Shown here: positions 1-8,603 of the stretch, one piece after another
How the letters are laid out: each line of letters opens with the position of its first letter
Numbering within the stretch: the stretch's first letter is position 1
Assembly (NCBI RefSeq): GCF_000325705.1
Contig: NC_019904.1
Span: 3,536,001 to 3,600,000, forward strand
Source of the DNA: Echinicola vietnamensis DSM 17526
GTDB lineage: Bacteria; Bacteroidota; Bacteroidia; Cytophagales; Cyclobacteriaceae
Reading direction: 5' to 3'
Length of the DNA: 64,000 nucleotides
The notes under the pieces: model-generated
The model's database searches: none
What the model was told of the DNA's origin: nothing
The model's input: only the letters and a program-made list of their open reading frames with translations
Position numbers and translations under genes: made by a program

Positions 1-819
1 TTTCTGACAATAATAGTTATTTCCTTAGTAGTTTTTTTAATGTTTCAGGGCACTATTGCTATTAATGCTGCAGCGATAGCGGATGCATCTTATAAGGTTA
101 TTGCCTTGGTGGCAGCAGGATTCTTTATTTATGTGATTCTTTTTGGTGGGTTGGATAAAGAAGAAAAGAAAAAAGTAGGAGTGATTGCTATTTTACTCTG
201 TTTTGGAGCGTTGTTTTGGTCAGGATTTGAGCAGGCAGGTTCCACCTTGAATCTGTTTGCAGAACGGTTTACTAATCGACATGTGTTTGGATGGGAGATT
301 CCAACAGGATACTTCCAATCTGCAAACTCCATGTTTATCATTATTTTTGCGCCTGTATTTGCAGCCCTATGGGTTTGGTTGGCCAAAAGACATTTAGAGC
401 CCAGTTCTCCTATTAAATTCGCCTTTGGCCTGATCCTGCTCGGGATAGGCTTTTTAGTGATGTATTTTGCAGCTAAAGTAGCGGCAGCGGGAAGTTTAGC
501 CGCTCCCACCTGGTTAATGTTTACCTATCTGTTTCATACTTTTGGAGAATTGAGCTTAAGCCCAGTGGGATTGAGCTTGACCACAAAGCTGGCACCGAAA
601 AAATTTCAAGGGCAAATGATGGGAATGTGGTTTTTGTCTGTTGCTTTGGGCAATTTGGTTGCTGGCATTATCGCTGGGGAAGCGAGTGGAGGCTCCAAGG
701 AAGCAGTAGCTGAAATGCCGGATCAGTATATGTTAATTGTAATGATATCCATAGGAGCAGGAATTGTACTCATGTTGATTACCAAACCTATTAGGAAATT
801 AATGGGGAATGTTAGATAA
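1..819 (+). CDS. POT-family peptide MFS transporter, C-terminal part (5' end outside window)
   Basis: The reading frame is open from base 1, so the gene starts upstream of the window; the ATG at 40 is internal. The visible part has about seven hydrophobic segments. It carries the stretch FWSGFEQAGSTLNLFAERFT, typical of the proton-dependent oligopeptide transporter family (DtpA/YdgR type), and a late segment ending in the basic tail KPIRKLMGN. The family imports di- and tripeptides across the inner membrane, driven by protons. A strong terminator follows directly, so this is the last gene of its unit. Family assignment is firm; the substrate is inferred from the family. Confidence 0.88.
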   Translation, partial: FLTIIVISLVVFLMFQGTIAINAAAIADASYKVIALVAAGFFIYVILFGGLDKEEKKKVGVIAILLCFGALFWSGFEQAGSTLNLFAERFTNRHVFGWEIPTGYFQSANSMFIIIFAPVFAALWVWLAKRHLEPSSPIKFAFGLILLGIGFLVMYFAAKVAAAGSLAAPTWLMFTYLFHTFGELSLSPVGLSLTTKLAPKKFQGQMMGMWFLSVALGNLVAGIIAGEASGGSKEAVAEMPDQYMLIVMISIGAGIVLMLITKPIRKLMGNVR

Positions 820-821
820 CT

Positions 822-852
822 AAAAAGGGGAGCGATCATCGCTCCCCTTTTT
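822..852. terminator. Rho-independent terminator after the POT transporter
   Basis: Near-perfect 31-nt palindrome: the arm AAAAAGGGGAGCG pairs with CGCTCCCCTTTTT around a 5-nt loop. A-run and T-run flank both sides, so it can work in both directions between the converging genes. Confidence 0.9.
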
Positions 853-872
853 AGTTATAAAGTAAACCCTTA

Positions 873-1019
873 TTATTTTTCCTTTTTATTTCCTTTGAAT
901 AGACTGTTTCTGATGTCCATGTTGGAAAGGCCAGCGCCCAAGCCAATAAGGATACAAACGATAAGGATGAATAATTGAGCTCCTGAACCCAGGGGAGAAT
1001 TGAATATTTCCAGTAACAT
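873..1019 (-). CDS. small single-pass membrane protein, 48 aa, unknown function
   Basis: The frame runs ATG to TAA and encodes a protein beginning MLLEIFNSPLGSGAQ. One hydrophobic helix (about residues 17-31, LFILIVCILIGLGAG) is followed by a short polar, basic tail ending GNKKEK. A longer open frame overlaps it on the same strand (851-1084), but that product has no membrane or domain logic, whereas this frame gives a sensible N-out or N-in anchor followed by a positively charged end. It lies between a transporter terminator and another small gene. I do not recognise the family. Support is compositional only; conservation would decide it. Confidence 0.45.
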   Translation of the reverse strand: MLLEIFNSPLGSGAQLFILIVCILIGLGAGLSNMDIRNSLFKGNKKEK

Positions 1020-1141
1020 ATCTGAAATGTTTTAAGTGAAGTCTTAAATTTTTTGCAATTTAATAGCTCAGCCTCATTGGACAAAATTAATTTATAAAAA
1101 CTGGGCTATCTTAGGAGAAAGAGGCCCAGTCTGAATACTAA

Positions 1142-1339
1142 TTAGTCAAATTCGTCATCCAAATCGTCTTCGAAATCGCCAAAATCATCGTCTTCGAAAT
1201 CGATTAAATTGTCTTCAAGTCTTTCATCATCGTCATCATCTAGGTCATAAATGTCCTCGTTGAGATCATCCATATTGAATTCGTCATCTTCCTCGAAGTC
1301 ATCGAATTCGTCATAGTATTGTTCAGTTCCTCTTGCCAT
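1142..1339 (-). CDS. very acidic small protein, 65 aa
   Basis: 36 of 65 residues are Asp or Glu and only two are basic (Arg3, Arg40). Phe and Tyr are spaced through the chain (for example Tyr8, Phe12, Phe15, Phe21, Phe48, Phe53, Phe56), so the acidic surface alternates with aromatic anchors. There is no signal peptide or membrane segment. It sits alone, on the strand opposite the EPS gene that follows, after about 120 bp. Such composition is seen in nucleic-acid mimics and in basic-protein or metal-ion binders; none of these can be assigned here. The frame uses many different Asp/Glu codons rather than a simple repeat, which favours a real gene. Confidence 0.6.
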   Translation of the reverse strand: MARGTEQYYDEFDDFEEDDEFNMDDLNEDIYDLDDDDDERLEDNLIDFEDDDFGDFEDDLDDEFD

Positions 1340-2043
1340 AACGTGATAGGTTTAAATAAGATTAATCGGCAGGATTTTACGCTATTTACAACAAAATTTA
1401 ATTTATTTCAATAAGAAAATTTATTTCCTCACAGGCGTAACAATTTCAGGATTTGATCAATAAATGAGAGGGGCAATTAGAGAAGCAGTTTTTTGCAGTA
1501 ATTATCGGTAATTGCTATTAATGCTGATTATTGATGTTGCTATTTTTTATTTGTCAGTATTTTGTAAGGTTAGTTGTGAAAAATGCATTTATTTTTAAAT
1601 CTCATTACATAATGTGTAATAAAGAGAGGTGGTAGCCTAAATTTATTCCTTAGGTTTTGGATACGTCGAATTCATAAATTGATGAAATCGGTACGTACGT
1701 TTACATTTTTTTTGATTACCTGTACAGAAATTTACTTTCCGAGTTTGTTTTTTAAACCATGAAAAATGTTTTTTAAATTAATTTTAATGTATTTTGTTTG
1801 TTTTCTTGTCGTCATTCATATAAATTAGTGGTGTGTATTAGGGTACTGTGGACCAGTCAAGTAAGCCTGGTAATCGATTTCATAGATGTATCCTGATAAG
1901 CACTGAATTAAAAATTTACAGCTGTTAAAGAATACTAATAAAAATAATGTTTGGATGCTTCATCGGTTCGTAAACCGTCATGGGTGGTTTACAGATAGTA
2001 AATGGGTTAATGAGAAAAATTTCGAATTTTTATTAGAGAAACT
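1340..2043. other. long AT-rich intergenic leader in front of the EPS initiating transferase
   Basis: About 700 bp without a credible gene. It separates the acidic small gene (- strand) from the WcaJ-type gene (+ strand), so it must hold promoters for both. No exact TAnnTTTG element was found. A small inverted repeat lies at 1970-1992 and an imperfect palindrome centred on TTCGAA at about 2015-2031, both close to the start of the transferase. The length suggests regulation of the EPS locus. Confidence 0.5.
1970..1992 (+). promoter_or_regulatory. 7-bp inverted repeat upstream of the EPS initiating transferase
   Basis: GTAAACC (1970-1976) and GGTTTAC (1986-1992) are perfect inverted arms around 9 nt, ending 51 bp before the start codon at 2044. 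It could be an operator half-site pair or a leader hairpin. The sequence shows only the symmetry; a role is inferred. Confidence 0.3.
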
Positions 2044-3429
2044 ATGAATAATATTAACAAACTTGTCGCGGGTTTTTTCTTTATCTGGGACACTGTCATT
2101 TTAGGAATTACTTTTCTTGTTTCACTTTATATCTTTAAAGATACAAGTGTTCAAGGATTGGATTGGATGCTCTTCATGGGGCTTATTTCTATATGGCTGG
2201 TAATAGTGAAATGGAGAAAGCTATATTTCTTTGATGTCAATGGGGATCTTTCAAACAGAATTTTAAATTATGTAAAGTCCAGTGCCATCTTAGTGGTGAT
2301 CTTGGGCTTGGCTTATTTAATATTCACTTTTCCTCCAACCTTTAGAAAAGTGGTGCTTTCTTTCTCTATCGGATTTCCTTTGATTGGCATTGTAACCAAC
2401 TTTGTCATCTTAAGTATAATTAATCGACTGAAGAATAGTGGAGGGGTTGGTAAAAATGTCCTGGTGACGGGACAAGGAGAAATGGTCAATAAGGTGAATT
2501 CCTATTTTAAAGAAAATCCTAAGAACGGATATCAGGTAAAAGGTGTCGTGAAATATCAAAATGTGGCAGAACCTGAGTTGGCAATAGAAGGCGGCGAATA
2601 CGTTAGTGATTTAGAGAGTATGGGAAGCTACATAAAAGAGAATCCTGTAGATGAAGTTATAGTAGCTCTTCCAATTCAATATTCAGAGGAAATCAAAAAA
2701 ATTCTAAATACAGCTGATTATTACGGAACAAGGGTTAGGTTTGTGCCAGACTATCAAAACCTTCTAGGAGAAGACTGCAAAGTGATCAGGCAAGGGAAAA
2801 TGGACATGGTAAACGTGAGACAGATGCCCCTTGATGATAAGATTTCTGCCTTTATAAAGGAATGTTTTGATTGGTGTTTTTCCAGCTTGGTACTTCTAAT
2901 GCTGTCACCATTGTTCTTTTTAATTGTGTTACTTATTAAACTTGATAGTCCAGGTCCAGCTTTTTACTGTCCTGAAAGGATTGGGAAAGGTGGGAAGCCG
3001 TTTAGGGTTTTTAAGTTTAGGACCATGAAGGAAAATGACAGTACGGGTAAGGCCTCAACGGTGGAAAATGATCCTCGTATCACCAAAGTCGGTAAAGTTC
3101 TTAGAAAGTACAGTATTGATGAGCTTCCTCAGTTTGCCAATGTATTTATGGGAGATATGAGCGTGGTAGGGCCAAGACCTCATAGGACATACCTTAACGA
3201 AGAGTTTCAGCGAAGCGTGGATAAGGCAATGGTGAGACATTACTTTAAACCAGGTGTCACTGGATGGGCCCAAGTAAATGGATGGAGAGGTCCTACAGAA
3301 ACAGCTGAGCAGAAAGAGCAACGCATTGCACATGACCTTTGGTACTTAAAGAACTGGTCAATGAAATTAGATCTTAAAATTATATACTTAACAATTTTTG
3401 GACGTAAGACACACGGGACCGCTTTTTGA
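2044..3429 (+). CDS. polyprenyl glycosylphosphotransferase (undecaprenyl-phosphate sugar-1-phosphate transferase, WcaJ type)
   Basis: Starts EPS repeat-unit synthesis by moving a sugar-1-phosphate, often glucose, from a UDP-sugar to undecaprenyl phosphate at the inner membrane. The 461 aa match the family length (WcaJ about 464). Four N-terminal hydrophobic segments (about 10-125) are followed by a Rossmann-like CoA_binding_3 domain opening with NVLVTGQGE (about 139). A further membrane segment (about 276-298) precedes the catalytic domain with PGPAFYCPERIGKGGKPF, FRVFKFRTM, SIDELPQF and GDMSVVGPRPH. It is separate from the - strand EPS genes and has its own long leader and terminator. The sugar is not readable from the sequence. 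Confidence 0.92.
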   Translation: MNNINKLVAGFFFIWDTVILGITFLVSLYIFKDTSVQGLDWMLFMGLISIWLVIVKWRKLYFFDVNGDLSNRILNYVKSSAILVVILGLAYLIFTFPPTFRKVVLSFSIGFPLIGIVTNFVILSIINRLKNSGGVGKNVLVTGQGEMVNKVNSYFKENPKNGYQVKGVVKYQNVAEPELAIEGGEYVSDLESMGSYIKENPVDEVIVALPIQYSEEIKKILNTADYYGTRVRFVPDYQNLLGEDCKVIRQGKMDMVNVRQMPLDDKISAFIKECFDWCFSSLVLLMLSPLFFLIVLLIKLDSPGPAFYCPERIGKGGKPFRVFKFRTMKENDSTGKASTVENDPRITKVGKVLRKYSIDELPQFANVFMGDMSVVGPRPHRTYLNEEFQRSVDKAMVRHYFKPGVTGWAQVNGWRGPTETAEQKEQRIAHDLWYLKNWSMKLDLKIIYLTIFGRKTHGTAF

Positions 3430-3443
3430 TAAATATCATATGG

Positions 3444-3474
3444 CATGGAGAACGAATCGTTCTCCATGTTTTCT
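3444..3474 (+). terminator. terminator after the initiating transferase
   Basis: CATGGAGAACGA pairs with TCGTTCTCCATG (12 bp, one central base) and is followed by a T-rich run. It lies 15 bp after the stop codon. Confidence 0.85.
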
Positions 3475-4151
3475 TTGATTTTTTGGAAGATACTTGAAAT
3501 GTTGTGTTTTACACATTTTTTTGTTTTTTTATTTTTATAACTCTGTCAATTCATTCTGAATTCGAATTTTAATTTTACAAAAAATAATATTGATTCTGAT
3601 AATTATAAAGTTTCCTTCATATAAACTTGTGGAAAATAGTGTCAAAGTGTAGAATTATTTCCACATATTCTAATGAGAAATTTTGTTTTTAAATTTTCAA
3701 TAATTCAATTTTATGCATATAATTTTTAATTATTTAAATAAAGGTATTTGTTTTTTATCGAAGCCTTAAAAAATAGTTTAAAATAAGTATGGTAATAGTG
3801 GTTTTTAATATTAAAAAGTTTATTATTTTTTAAATAATTAGATTTAAATAATATTAAATTATCCTTCAATTTATTTATACTGTTTGTTTACGTTATACAT
3901 GTATTCATACCTGTTAATAAGTTGTTTGTTTATTTATCTAAGTGCCTTATATCCAATTGGTTTACGTGGTATGGATATTGGAAAGTTTGCGCTAGCCAGT
4001 GTTAATCACCCGAATGATTTACTCGCTGACGTACAACACAATTTACTAACCAACATACCACACTTATGAACATTACTATCCGAGAGGGACCTTGATCAAG
4101 GGTCATTTAGAAAATCACTTAAAAGTAATTATCACCTAACCAATTTATTTA
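3475..4151. other. very AT-rich intergenic stretch before the polysaccharide lyase
   Basis: About 680 bp, extremely AT-rich between roughly 3480 and 3880, without a convincing gene. A 61-codon open frame at 3884-4069 has no recognisable features. The block separates two + strand genes, and the lyase probably has its own promoter within it. AT-rich DNA of this kind is compatible with recent insertion or with silencing by nucleoid proteins; neither can be shown here. Confidence 0.5.
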
Positions 4152-5384
4152 ATGAAATCTATTACCAATTTAACCTGCAGGGGAATTCTTGCAGGAATCA
4201 CTACAGTTTTGTTTGCGAGTTCTTGCCAACTAGATGAATCGCAACAGCTCGATATTCAAGAGAGCACAGAAATTGCCGAAGTAACGACCCAATTGTCAGG
4301 CTTATTATTTGAGGAGGATTTTGAAGGAGACAATCCTCTTTATGGCGTGCACACACAGGGGGCAGAGGATTACAGCGTGAGAGTGGTTTCTTGGAGATCG
4401 TTCCAGGGAAAAAAATGTGCAATGTTTAGACTAAAATCATCTGATGAAATGGTGGCAAATGGAACTCGGTCTGAACTTTTGGTCAATAATGGAGCTCCAT
4501 CTAGTAATATGTGGTACAGTTTTGCTGTTTACTTTCCTGAAGGAGGTTATGAGTATGACAGGGCAAATGAATCAATTTCCCAATGGCGGCAAAGTTCTGG
4601 AGGACCATCACTTTCACTTAGAACGTCAAAAGATGATCTATATCTCAGAGTTGTTTCTCCACATAACGAAAATAAATGGGAAACTATAAACATGGGGCCG
4701 ATCATTAAGGATGAATGGACAGAATTAGCATTTCGTATTCATCATTCTTCAGGATCTGAAGGTTCTATTGAAGTATGGAGAAATGGTAATAAGGTCGTTA
4801 ATTACCAAGGGCCGAACCTATTTAAAGGACAAGGATTACCACATTGGAAGGTAGGAATCTATAAGTCTATATGGAATTATACTGAGACTGATACAGATTT
4901 GAGGTCTTTGTATATGGATAATATACGCTATGGCGATCAAAACACCTCTATTACAGATTTGGTTACAGGAAGTATGCTAAATTTAGCTGGTACTGTTATT
5001 TCGGATCCAAAGGAGCCTAAATTAATCATTGCCAATGCGGATACGGAAACTCTATGGGAAGATTTACATCCAGGGAAAATAGTATATTTTTCTAGATTAG
5101 GCACTGAGAAATTCAGTATTTATGCAGATGTCGATGAGAGAGTTAAAAGCGTTCGATTTGATTTACATCGTCTAAATGGAAATGGTAAGTACGATTTGAT
5201 TCATTCTCTTATGGATGGCGGCTTCCCTTTTCTTTTGTTTGGAGACGATGGAAAAGGTAACTTTTATTATGGTAATGCGTTCCTTGAATCAGGAAAATAT
5301 AGAGTTGACGTTGCTGCATTTGCTGATGAGAAAGGGGTTATCCCGGTAGGAGACAAGATGTCGTCGACCTTTAAAATTTACTAA
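4152..5384 (+). CDS. secreted lipoprotein polysaccharide lyase, heparin-lyase-I-like fold (PF14099 type)
   Basis: Predicted to cut an acidic polysaccharide by beta-elimination at the cell surface. A lipoprotein signal ends at FASSC with Cys25 as lipidation site, and the acidic stretch after it (QLDESQQLD) resembles Bacteroidota surface-export signals. Residues about 50-265 form a concanavalin-like lyase domain: FEEDFEGDN, the NGTRSEL motif, WYSFAVYFPEG, W-R rich strands, KVGIYKSIWN and YMDNIRYGD. About 140 C-terminal residues (270-410) form a separate beta-rich domain that I cannot name. Lying in the EPS locus, it probably trims or releases the polymer made there, as in EPS/alginate loci with a co-encoded lyase. 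Substrate unknown. Confidence 0.8.
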   Translation: MKSITNLTCRGILAGITTVLFASSCQLDESQQLDIQESTEIAEVTTQLSGLLFEEDFEGDNPLYGVHTQGAEDYSVRVVSWRSFQGKKCAMFRLKSSDEMVANGTRSELLVNNGAPSSNMWYSFAVYFPEGGYEYDRANESISQWRQSSGGPSLSLRTSKDDLYLRVVSPHNENKWETINMGPIIKDEWTELAFRIHHSSGSEGSIEVWRNGNKVVNYQGPNLFKGQGLPHWKVGIYKSIWNYTETDTDLRSLYMDNIRYGDQNTSITDLVTGSMLNLAGTVISDPKEPKLIIANADTETLWEDLHPGKIVYFSRLGTEKFSIYADVDERVKSVRFDLHRLNGNGKYDLIHSLMDGGFPFLLFGDDGKGNFYYGNAFLESGKYRVDVAAFADEKGVIPVGDKMSSTFKIY

Positions 5385-5394
5385 TACCTTTTAT

Positions 5395-5432
5395 AAAAAC
5401 GGCTCAAACCAATGCTGGTTTGAGCCGTTTTT
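5395..5432. terminator. bidirectional terminator between lyase and EPS operon end
   Basis: AAAAACGGCTCAAACC (5395-5410) pairs perfectly with GGTTTGAGCCGTTTTT (5417-5432) around AATGCT. It serves the + strand lyase and, in the other direction, the converging EPS operon that ends at 5478. Confidence 0.93.
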
Positions 5433-5477
5433 GTATCAAAATATTAACTTTTTATTTAAACTTTTAATCTTGTATCA

Positions 5478-6065
5478 TCATGCGGATGAAGAAACAGGAT
5501 CAGGAGAGTTTTTATACTTTATGATTTTAGCCGGAATTCCTCCAATAACACAATTATCAGGAACATCATGAGTTACTACACTACCTGCAGCAATAGTTAC
5601 ATTGTTGCCAATTTTTATTGGCCCTAATATCGTAACACCTGTTCCAATATAGCAATCTTCTCCAATTAAGACTCTAGGATCTTCTATTCTTGGCTTTTTT
5701 TTCCCTATTAACACACGAGGAAGAACTGTACAGTTTTTACCAATGTTAGCAAAAACCGCAATGCGTACAAAGCCAGAATGAACTAAATGAAAGCCTTCTC
5801 CTAAAGTATTTGGATGAATATAAAAGCTAAATTTAAGCTTCATTCTTCTATGATTCCAGTATCTCCAGGCTAATGGTAGGTAGTCCCACGGATTTTTCTT
5901 TTTATTAAGGTAAAACTCTAGGTATCGTAAATTTTTAAAAAAACGATAAACCCTGTATCCTTCAGAATAAGAAATCCACATTAGAAATGGTCTCTTGATG
6001 TTGAGTTTTGCCTTTTCTATTTTCAAGACCCTATTCAAGTCTTCTTTGGTTTTGATTAATTCCAT
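5478..6065 (-). CDS. serine O-acetyltransferase-like hexapeptide acetyltransferase
   Basis: Likely O-acetylates a sugar of the EPS repeat unit using acetyl-CoA. The 195 aa have a helical N-terminal part (about 1-85) followed by a left-handed beta-helix of hexapeptide repeats (IGKNCTVLPRVLIG, IGEDCYIGTGVTILG, IKIGNNVTIAAGSVVTHDV). It closes with the family's hallmark GGIPAKIIK. The layout resembles colanic/capsular acetyltransferases related to CysE. It is the last gene of the - strand EPS run, 198 bp after the DUF354 gene. A role in cysteine synthesis is less likely given the context. Confidence 0.82.
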   Translation of the reverse strand: MELIKTKEDLNRVLKIEKAKLNIKRPFLMWISYSEGYRVYRFFKNLRYLEFYLNKKKNPWDYLPLAWRYWNHRRMKLKFSFYIHPNTLGEGFHLVHSGFVRIAVFANIGKNCTVLPRVLIGKKKPRIEDPRVLIGEDCYIGTGVTILGPIKIGNNVTIAAGSVVTHDVPDNCVIGGIPAKIIKYKNSPDPVSSSA

Positions 6066-6263
6066 TGGTTTAGTCGCAGTACATTTTTTGCTTGAGGTAG
6101 AATAATAGTAGTGACCATTTTGTATAATGGAAGTATTTTAAATGATGTTACGTAAATCATCTACCATACTTTTATAATTACCAATAATTGAAGGTCTATT
6201 CTTTTTGAAGAAATATTCTTATTGTTTCTGCTCATTAATTTAAGGCGCCTTTACTTTTGTGAA

Positions 6264-7370
6264 TTAGGATCCATGCGATGAGACTTCAAGAGACGCTTTT
6301 ATAGATGGTCCTTTTTTATTCACTTGTTGCTTTGATGGAGCATACTGTAAAACTTTTTCGATCATATATTCAGTTGTATCTATGCTGTTTTTTAAGAGTT
6401 TCAATCTTCTATTTTTATAGAGCTGGTCATTGCTTTCTACAGAAAGAATTTCAACAGCTTTTTGTATGGCTTGCTCTTGATCATTAGGAGTTTCTGTGAA
6501 ATTATAAACCAGCTTATATTTTTTTTCTTGCTCATCAGTATAGCCACGACCGTCGTTATCTAAAAAAATAGCAGGAGTGCCTAAAACAGCGGCCTCCGAG
6601 GCCATTGTAGCGCTTTCGCCAAATAATAGGGAGCTATAATAGAGAGCATGATGTATTTTATCAATTGGGATTTTTATACGAAATTTTTCTAAATCCTCAG
6701 GAAGCTCACTTTCAGAAGTTATAAGTACTCGAGCATATTTAGAAATTTCTTTAATGGCTTTTCGTTTGTTTTCCATAGACATGCCTGAATGGCCAAAATC
6801 ATGGACAGATCCCCAAGCCACAAATCTGATAATGACAAAACGCTCTTGAGGCTTTACACCAATAATGTCTAATATAGTTGGGTCTGGAGTGAAATAATTT
6901 GGATGTAAGTAAGAAAGTTCCATGTAGCCGTTGAAGCGATGATGCTTTTCACCTAAATCTGTTCGGTAACATGCCGGAGTGTGAATGGATGTGGCATAGG
7001 GGACTGTTAGCTTAGCATGGAGCGTAGCATGTTCCGTGTCACTGAAAACAATTGATGGTTTGTTGATTAATTTTGCGATATGTGAGGGGTAAGGATGTAA
7101 AAAATTCAAAAATACATCTGGTTTAAATTTTTTAGCTATCCTAAGTAGTTTTAAATCAGCATATAGTAGGTATAAGAATTTTCCAATAGCTCCATTTTGT
7201 CCTTTTCCACGGTTTATGAAAGGGATATTGTATGCTTTGAGCAATTTATGTTCAATTTCTTTGTTTCTAGAGACAAACAATATTTGGTGACCTTCATCTG
7301 CCATTATTTTGTATAGGTTCTTAAAATAATGAACGTGAGCAGGGTGATTGATATCAATTAAAATTTTCAT
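6264..7370 (-). CDS. DUF354 family protein (glycosyltransferase-B-like)
   Basis: Starts MKILIDINHPAHVHYFKNL, the usual opening of DUF354 (PF04007) proteins, which resemble UDP-GlcNAc 2-epimerases and GT-B glycosyltransferases. Two Rossmann-like halves can be recognised: the first with FKPDVFLNF and a SDTEHAT stretch, the second with a FGESATMASEAAVLGTPAIFLD motif, like the nucleotide-sugar loop of GT-B folds. The last 25 residues are polar and probably disordered. Found in many EPS and O-antigen loci; here it lies between the hexapeptide acetyltransferase and two GT4 genes. Precise reaction unknown. Confidence 0.78.
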   Translation of the reverse strand: MKILIDINHPAHVHYFKNLYKIMADEGHQILFVSRNKEIEHKLLKAYNIPFINRGKGQNGAIGKFLYLLYADLKLLRIAKKFKPDVFLNFLHPYPSHIAKLINKPSIVFSDTEHATLHAKLTVPYATSIHTPACYRTDLGEKHHRFNGYMELSYLHPNYFTPDPTILDIIGVKPQERFVIIRFVAWGSVHDFGHSGMSMENKRKAIKEISKYARVLITSESELPEDLEKFRIKIPIDKIHHALYYSSLLFGESATMASEAAVLGTPAIFLDNDGRGYTDEQEKKYKLVYNFTETPNDQEQAIQKAVEILSVESNDQLYKNRRLKLLKNSIDTTEYMIEKVLQYAPSKQQVNKKGPSIKASLEVSSHGS

Positions 7371-7498
7371 CTGAGGAATAGTTTTTTGATGGCCTTATTT
7401 TTCAACAAAATTCACGTTAAGATGTTTGGTAATCTTAAAGTATGACCGGGATTTTGCTAAATAATAATTGATAGAAGTTTAAAAATTCTGGTTGGTGC

Positions 7499-8539
7499 CT
7501 ATTCTAATGCCGATAAATAGATACTTTTAAGCTTAGCTGCTACCTTTGGTACAGATAAACCAAGCTCAATTAATCGATTCCGTCCTTCACAATTATCTAA
7601 AGATATAACATTTTTGATTTTGATAAAAAGATCTTCAGACGTAAAATCACATATTGAATATCCATTAGTATTATTAATCAAGTACTTTACATCTCCGACA
7701 TCCGTAAATACACCTTTACAATTGCAAGCCATTGCTTCCTTGACAACATTAGGTGATCCTTCTTGAAATGAACACATGATTAAAGCGTCCACAGCATTTA
7801 AATATTTGAAAATAAGATCATGGCTTATGGGGTAAGGCGCCAATACGTTAATTCCATTTTCTGCTAATTTATCTTTTATGGAGAGTAATTGATTATAGTT
7901 CTTTCTGCGATCTTTCGGGTTTCCAAGGAATAGGACATACTTTTTATCTGGCGATAAGTTGAGCTCTTCTCTAAAATTCTGCTCATATGGATGAAGGTTT
8001 TCCATATTTACTCCATTTGGTAGAAGATGACTTTTACTCTTTTGCCAAACGACTTGTTCTATATTTGGAGATTTTGAAATGATTTTTTTTACAAAAGGCT
8101 GAATCAAAACGCTCAAAATCGTGAGGTAGTTAAGACTGGGTTTATTTTGAGATAGTTTATTCACCCTTCCATAAGCATCAGTTCCCATTAATGAAAGGAC
8201 GATAGGTAATCTTGGGTTGGCCAATACTACTACCCAAGCGGAAAGTGTGAAATGTGCATGAATTAGATCGTAAGAATTAGTCCTCAAATGTTTCCGTAGT
8301 CGTTTTACGTTTGAGTAATATCCTTTAGGACCTTTTCCTATCACTCTGAAATAGTCTACTTCCACGTTTTGGCTCATTAAAGAATCTCCTTGAACCTTTA
8401 TGAAAGGAGCGACATCAAAATTTTTCAAATTGCCAGAAGAAACAAATAGGACTTTCATAATACTTTTTGAAGCTACTTTTGCTTCATTTTTTTCGTTTTT
8501 CGACGTGGCAATAGAAGGAGTACTTAAATTATATGCCAT
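7499..8539 (-). CDS. GT4-family glycosyltransferase (copy A of a tandem pair)
   Basis: Transfers a sugar from an activated donor onto the growing lipid-linked EPS unit in the cytosol. GT-B fold: the N-terminal half has KVLFVSSGNLKNF and DLIHAHFTLSAW; the C-terminal half has KYVLFLGNPKDRRKN and the donor-binding region CSFQEGSPNVVKEAMACN. The core motif E-x7-E is present as EGSPNVVKE. It is clearly paralogous along its whole length to the next gene upstream (8604-9683). About 27 residues precede the conserved core; an internal ATG at 8458 (MKVLFVSS) is a possible start, but the paralog also has a long N-terminus without an internal Met, so the longer form is kept. Confidence 0.85.
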   Translation of the reverse strand: MAYNLSTPSIATSKNEKNEAKVASKSIMKVLFVSSGNLKNFDVAPFIKVQGDSLMSQNVEVDYFRVIGKGPKGYYSNVKRLRKHLRTNSYDLIHAHFTLSAWVVVLANPRLPIVLSLMGTDAYGRVNKLSQNKPSLNYLTILSVLIQPFVKKIISKSPNIEQVVWQKSKSHLLPNGVNMENLHPYEQNFREELNLSPDKKYVLFLGNPKDRRKNYNQLLSIKDKLAENGINVLAPYPISHDLIFKYLNAVDALIMCSFQEGSPNVVKEAMACNCKGVFTDVGDVKYLINNTNGYSICDFTSEDLFIKIKNVISLDNCEGRNRLIELGLSVPKVAAKLKSIYLSALE

Positions 8540-8603
8540 ATTTATTTGAATTGATGAATAGTTAAAAAATTATCTTGTTGAATTTTATCTTTTGAAAAAG
8601 ATG

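Noticed and set aside
851..1084. 77-codon open frame on the - strand
   Set aside because: Overlaps a shorter frame (873-1019) with a much more plausible membrane peptide; its own product lacks any structure-like pattern and reads into the terminator.
3884..4069. 61-codon open frame on the + strand
   Set aside because: Lies in the AT-rich spacer, has no recognisable domain, no clear ribosome binding site and an N-terminus that only looks hydrophobic because of base composition.
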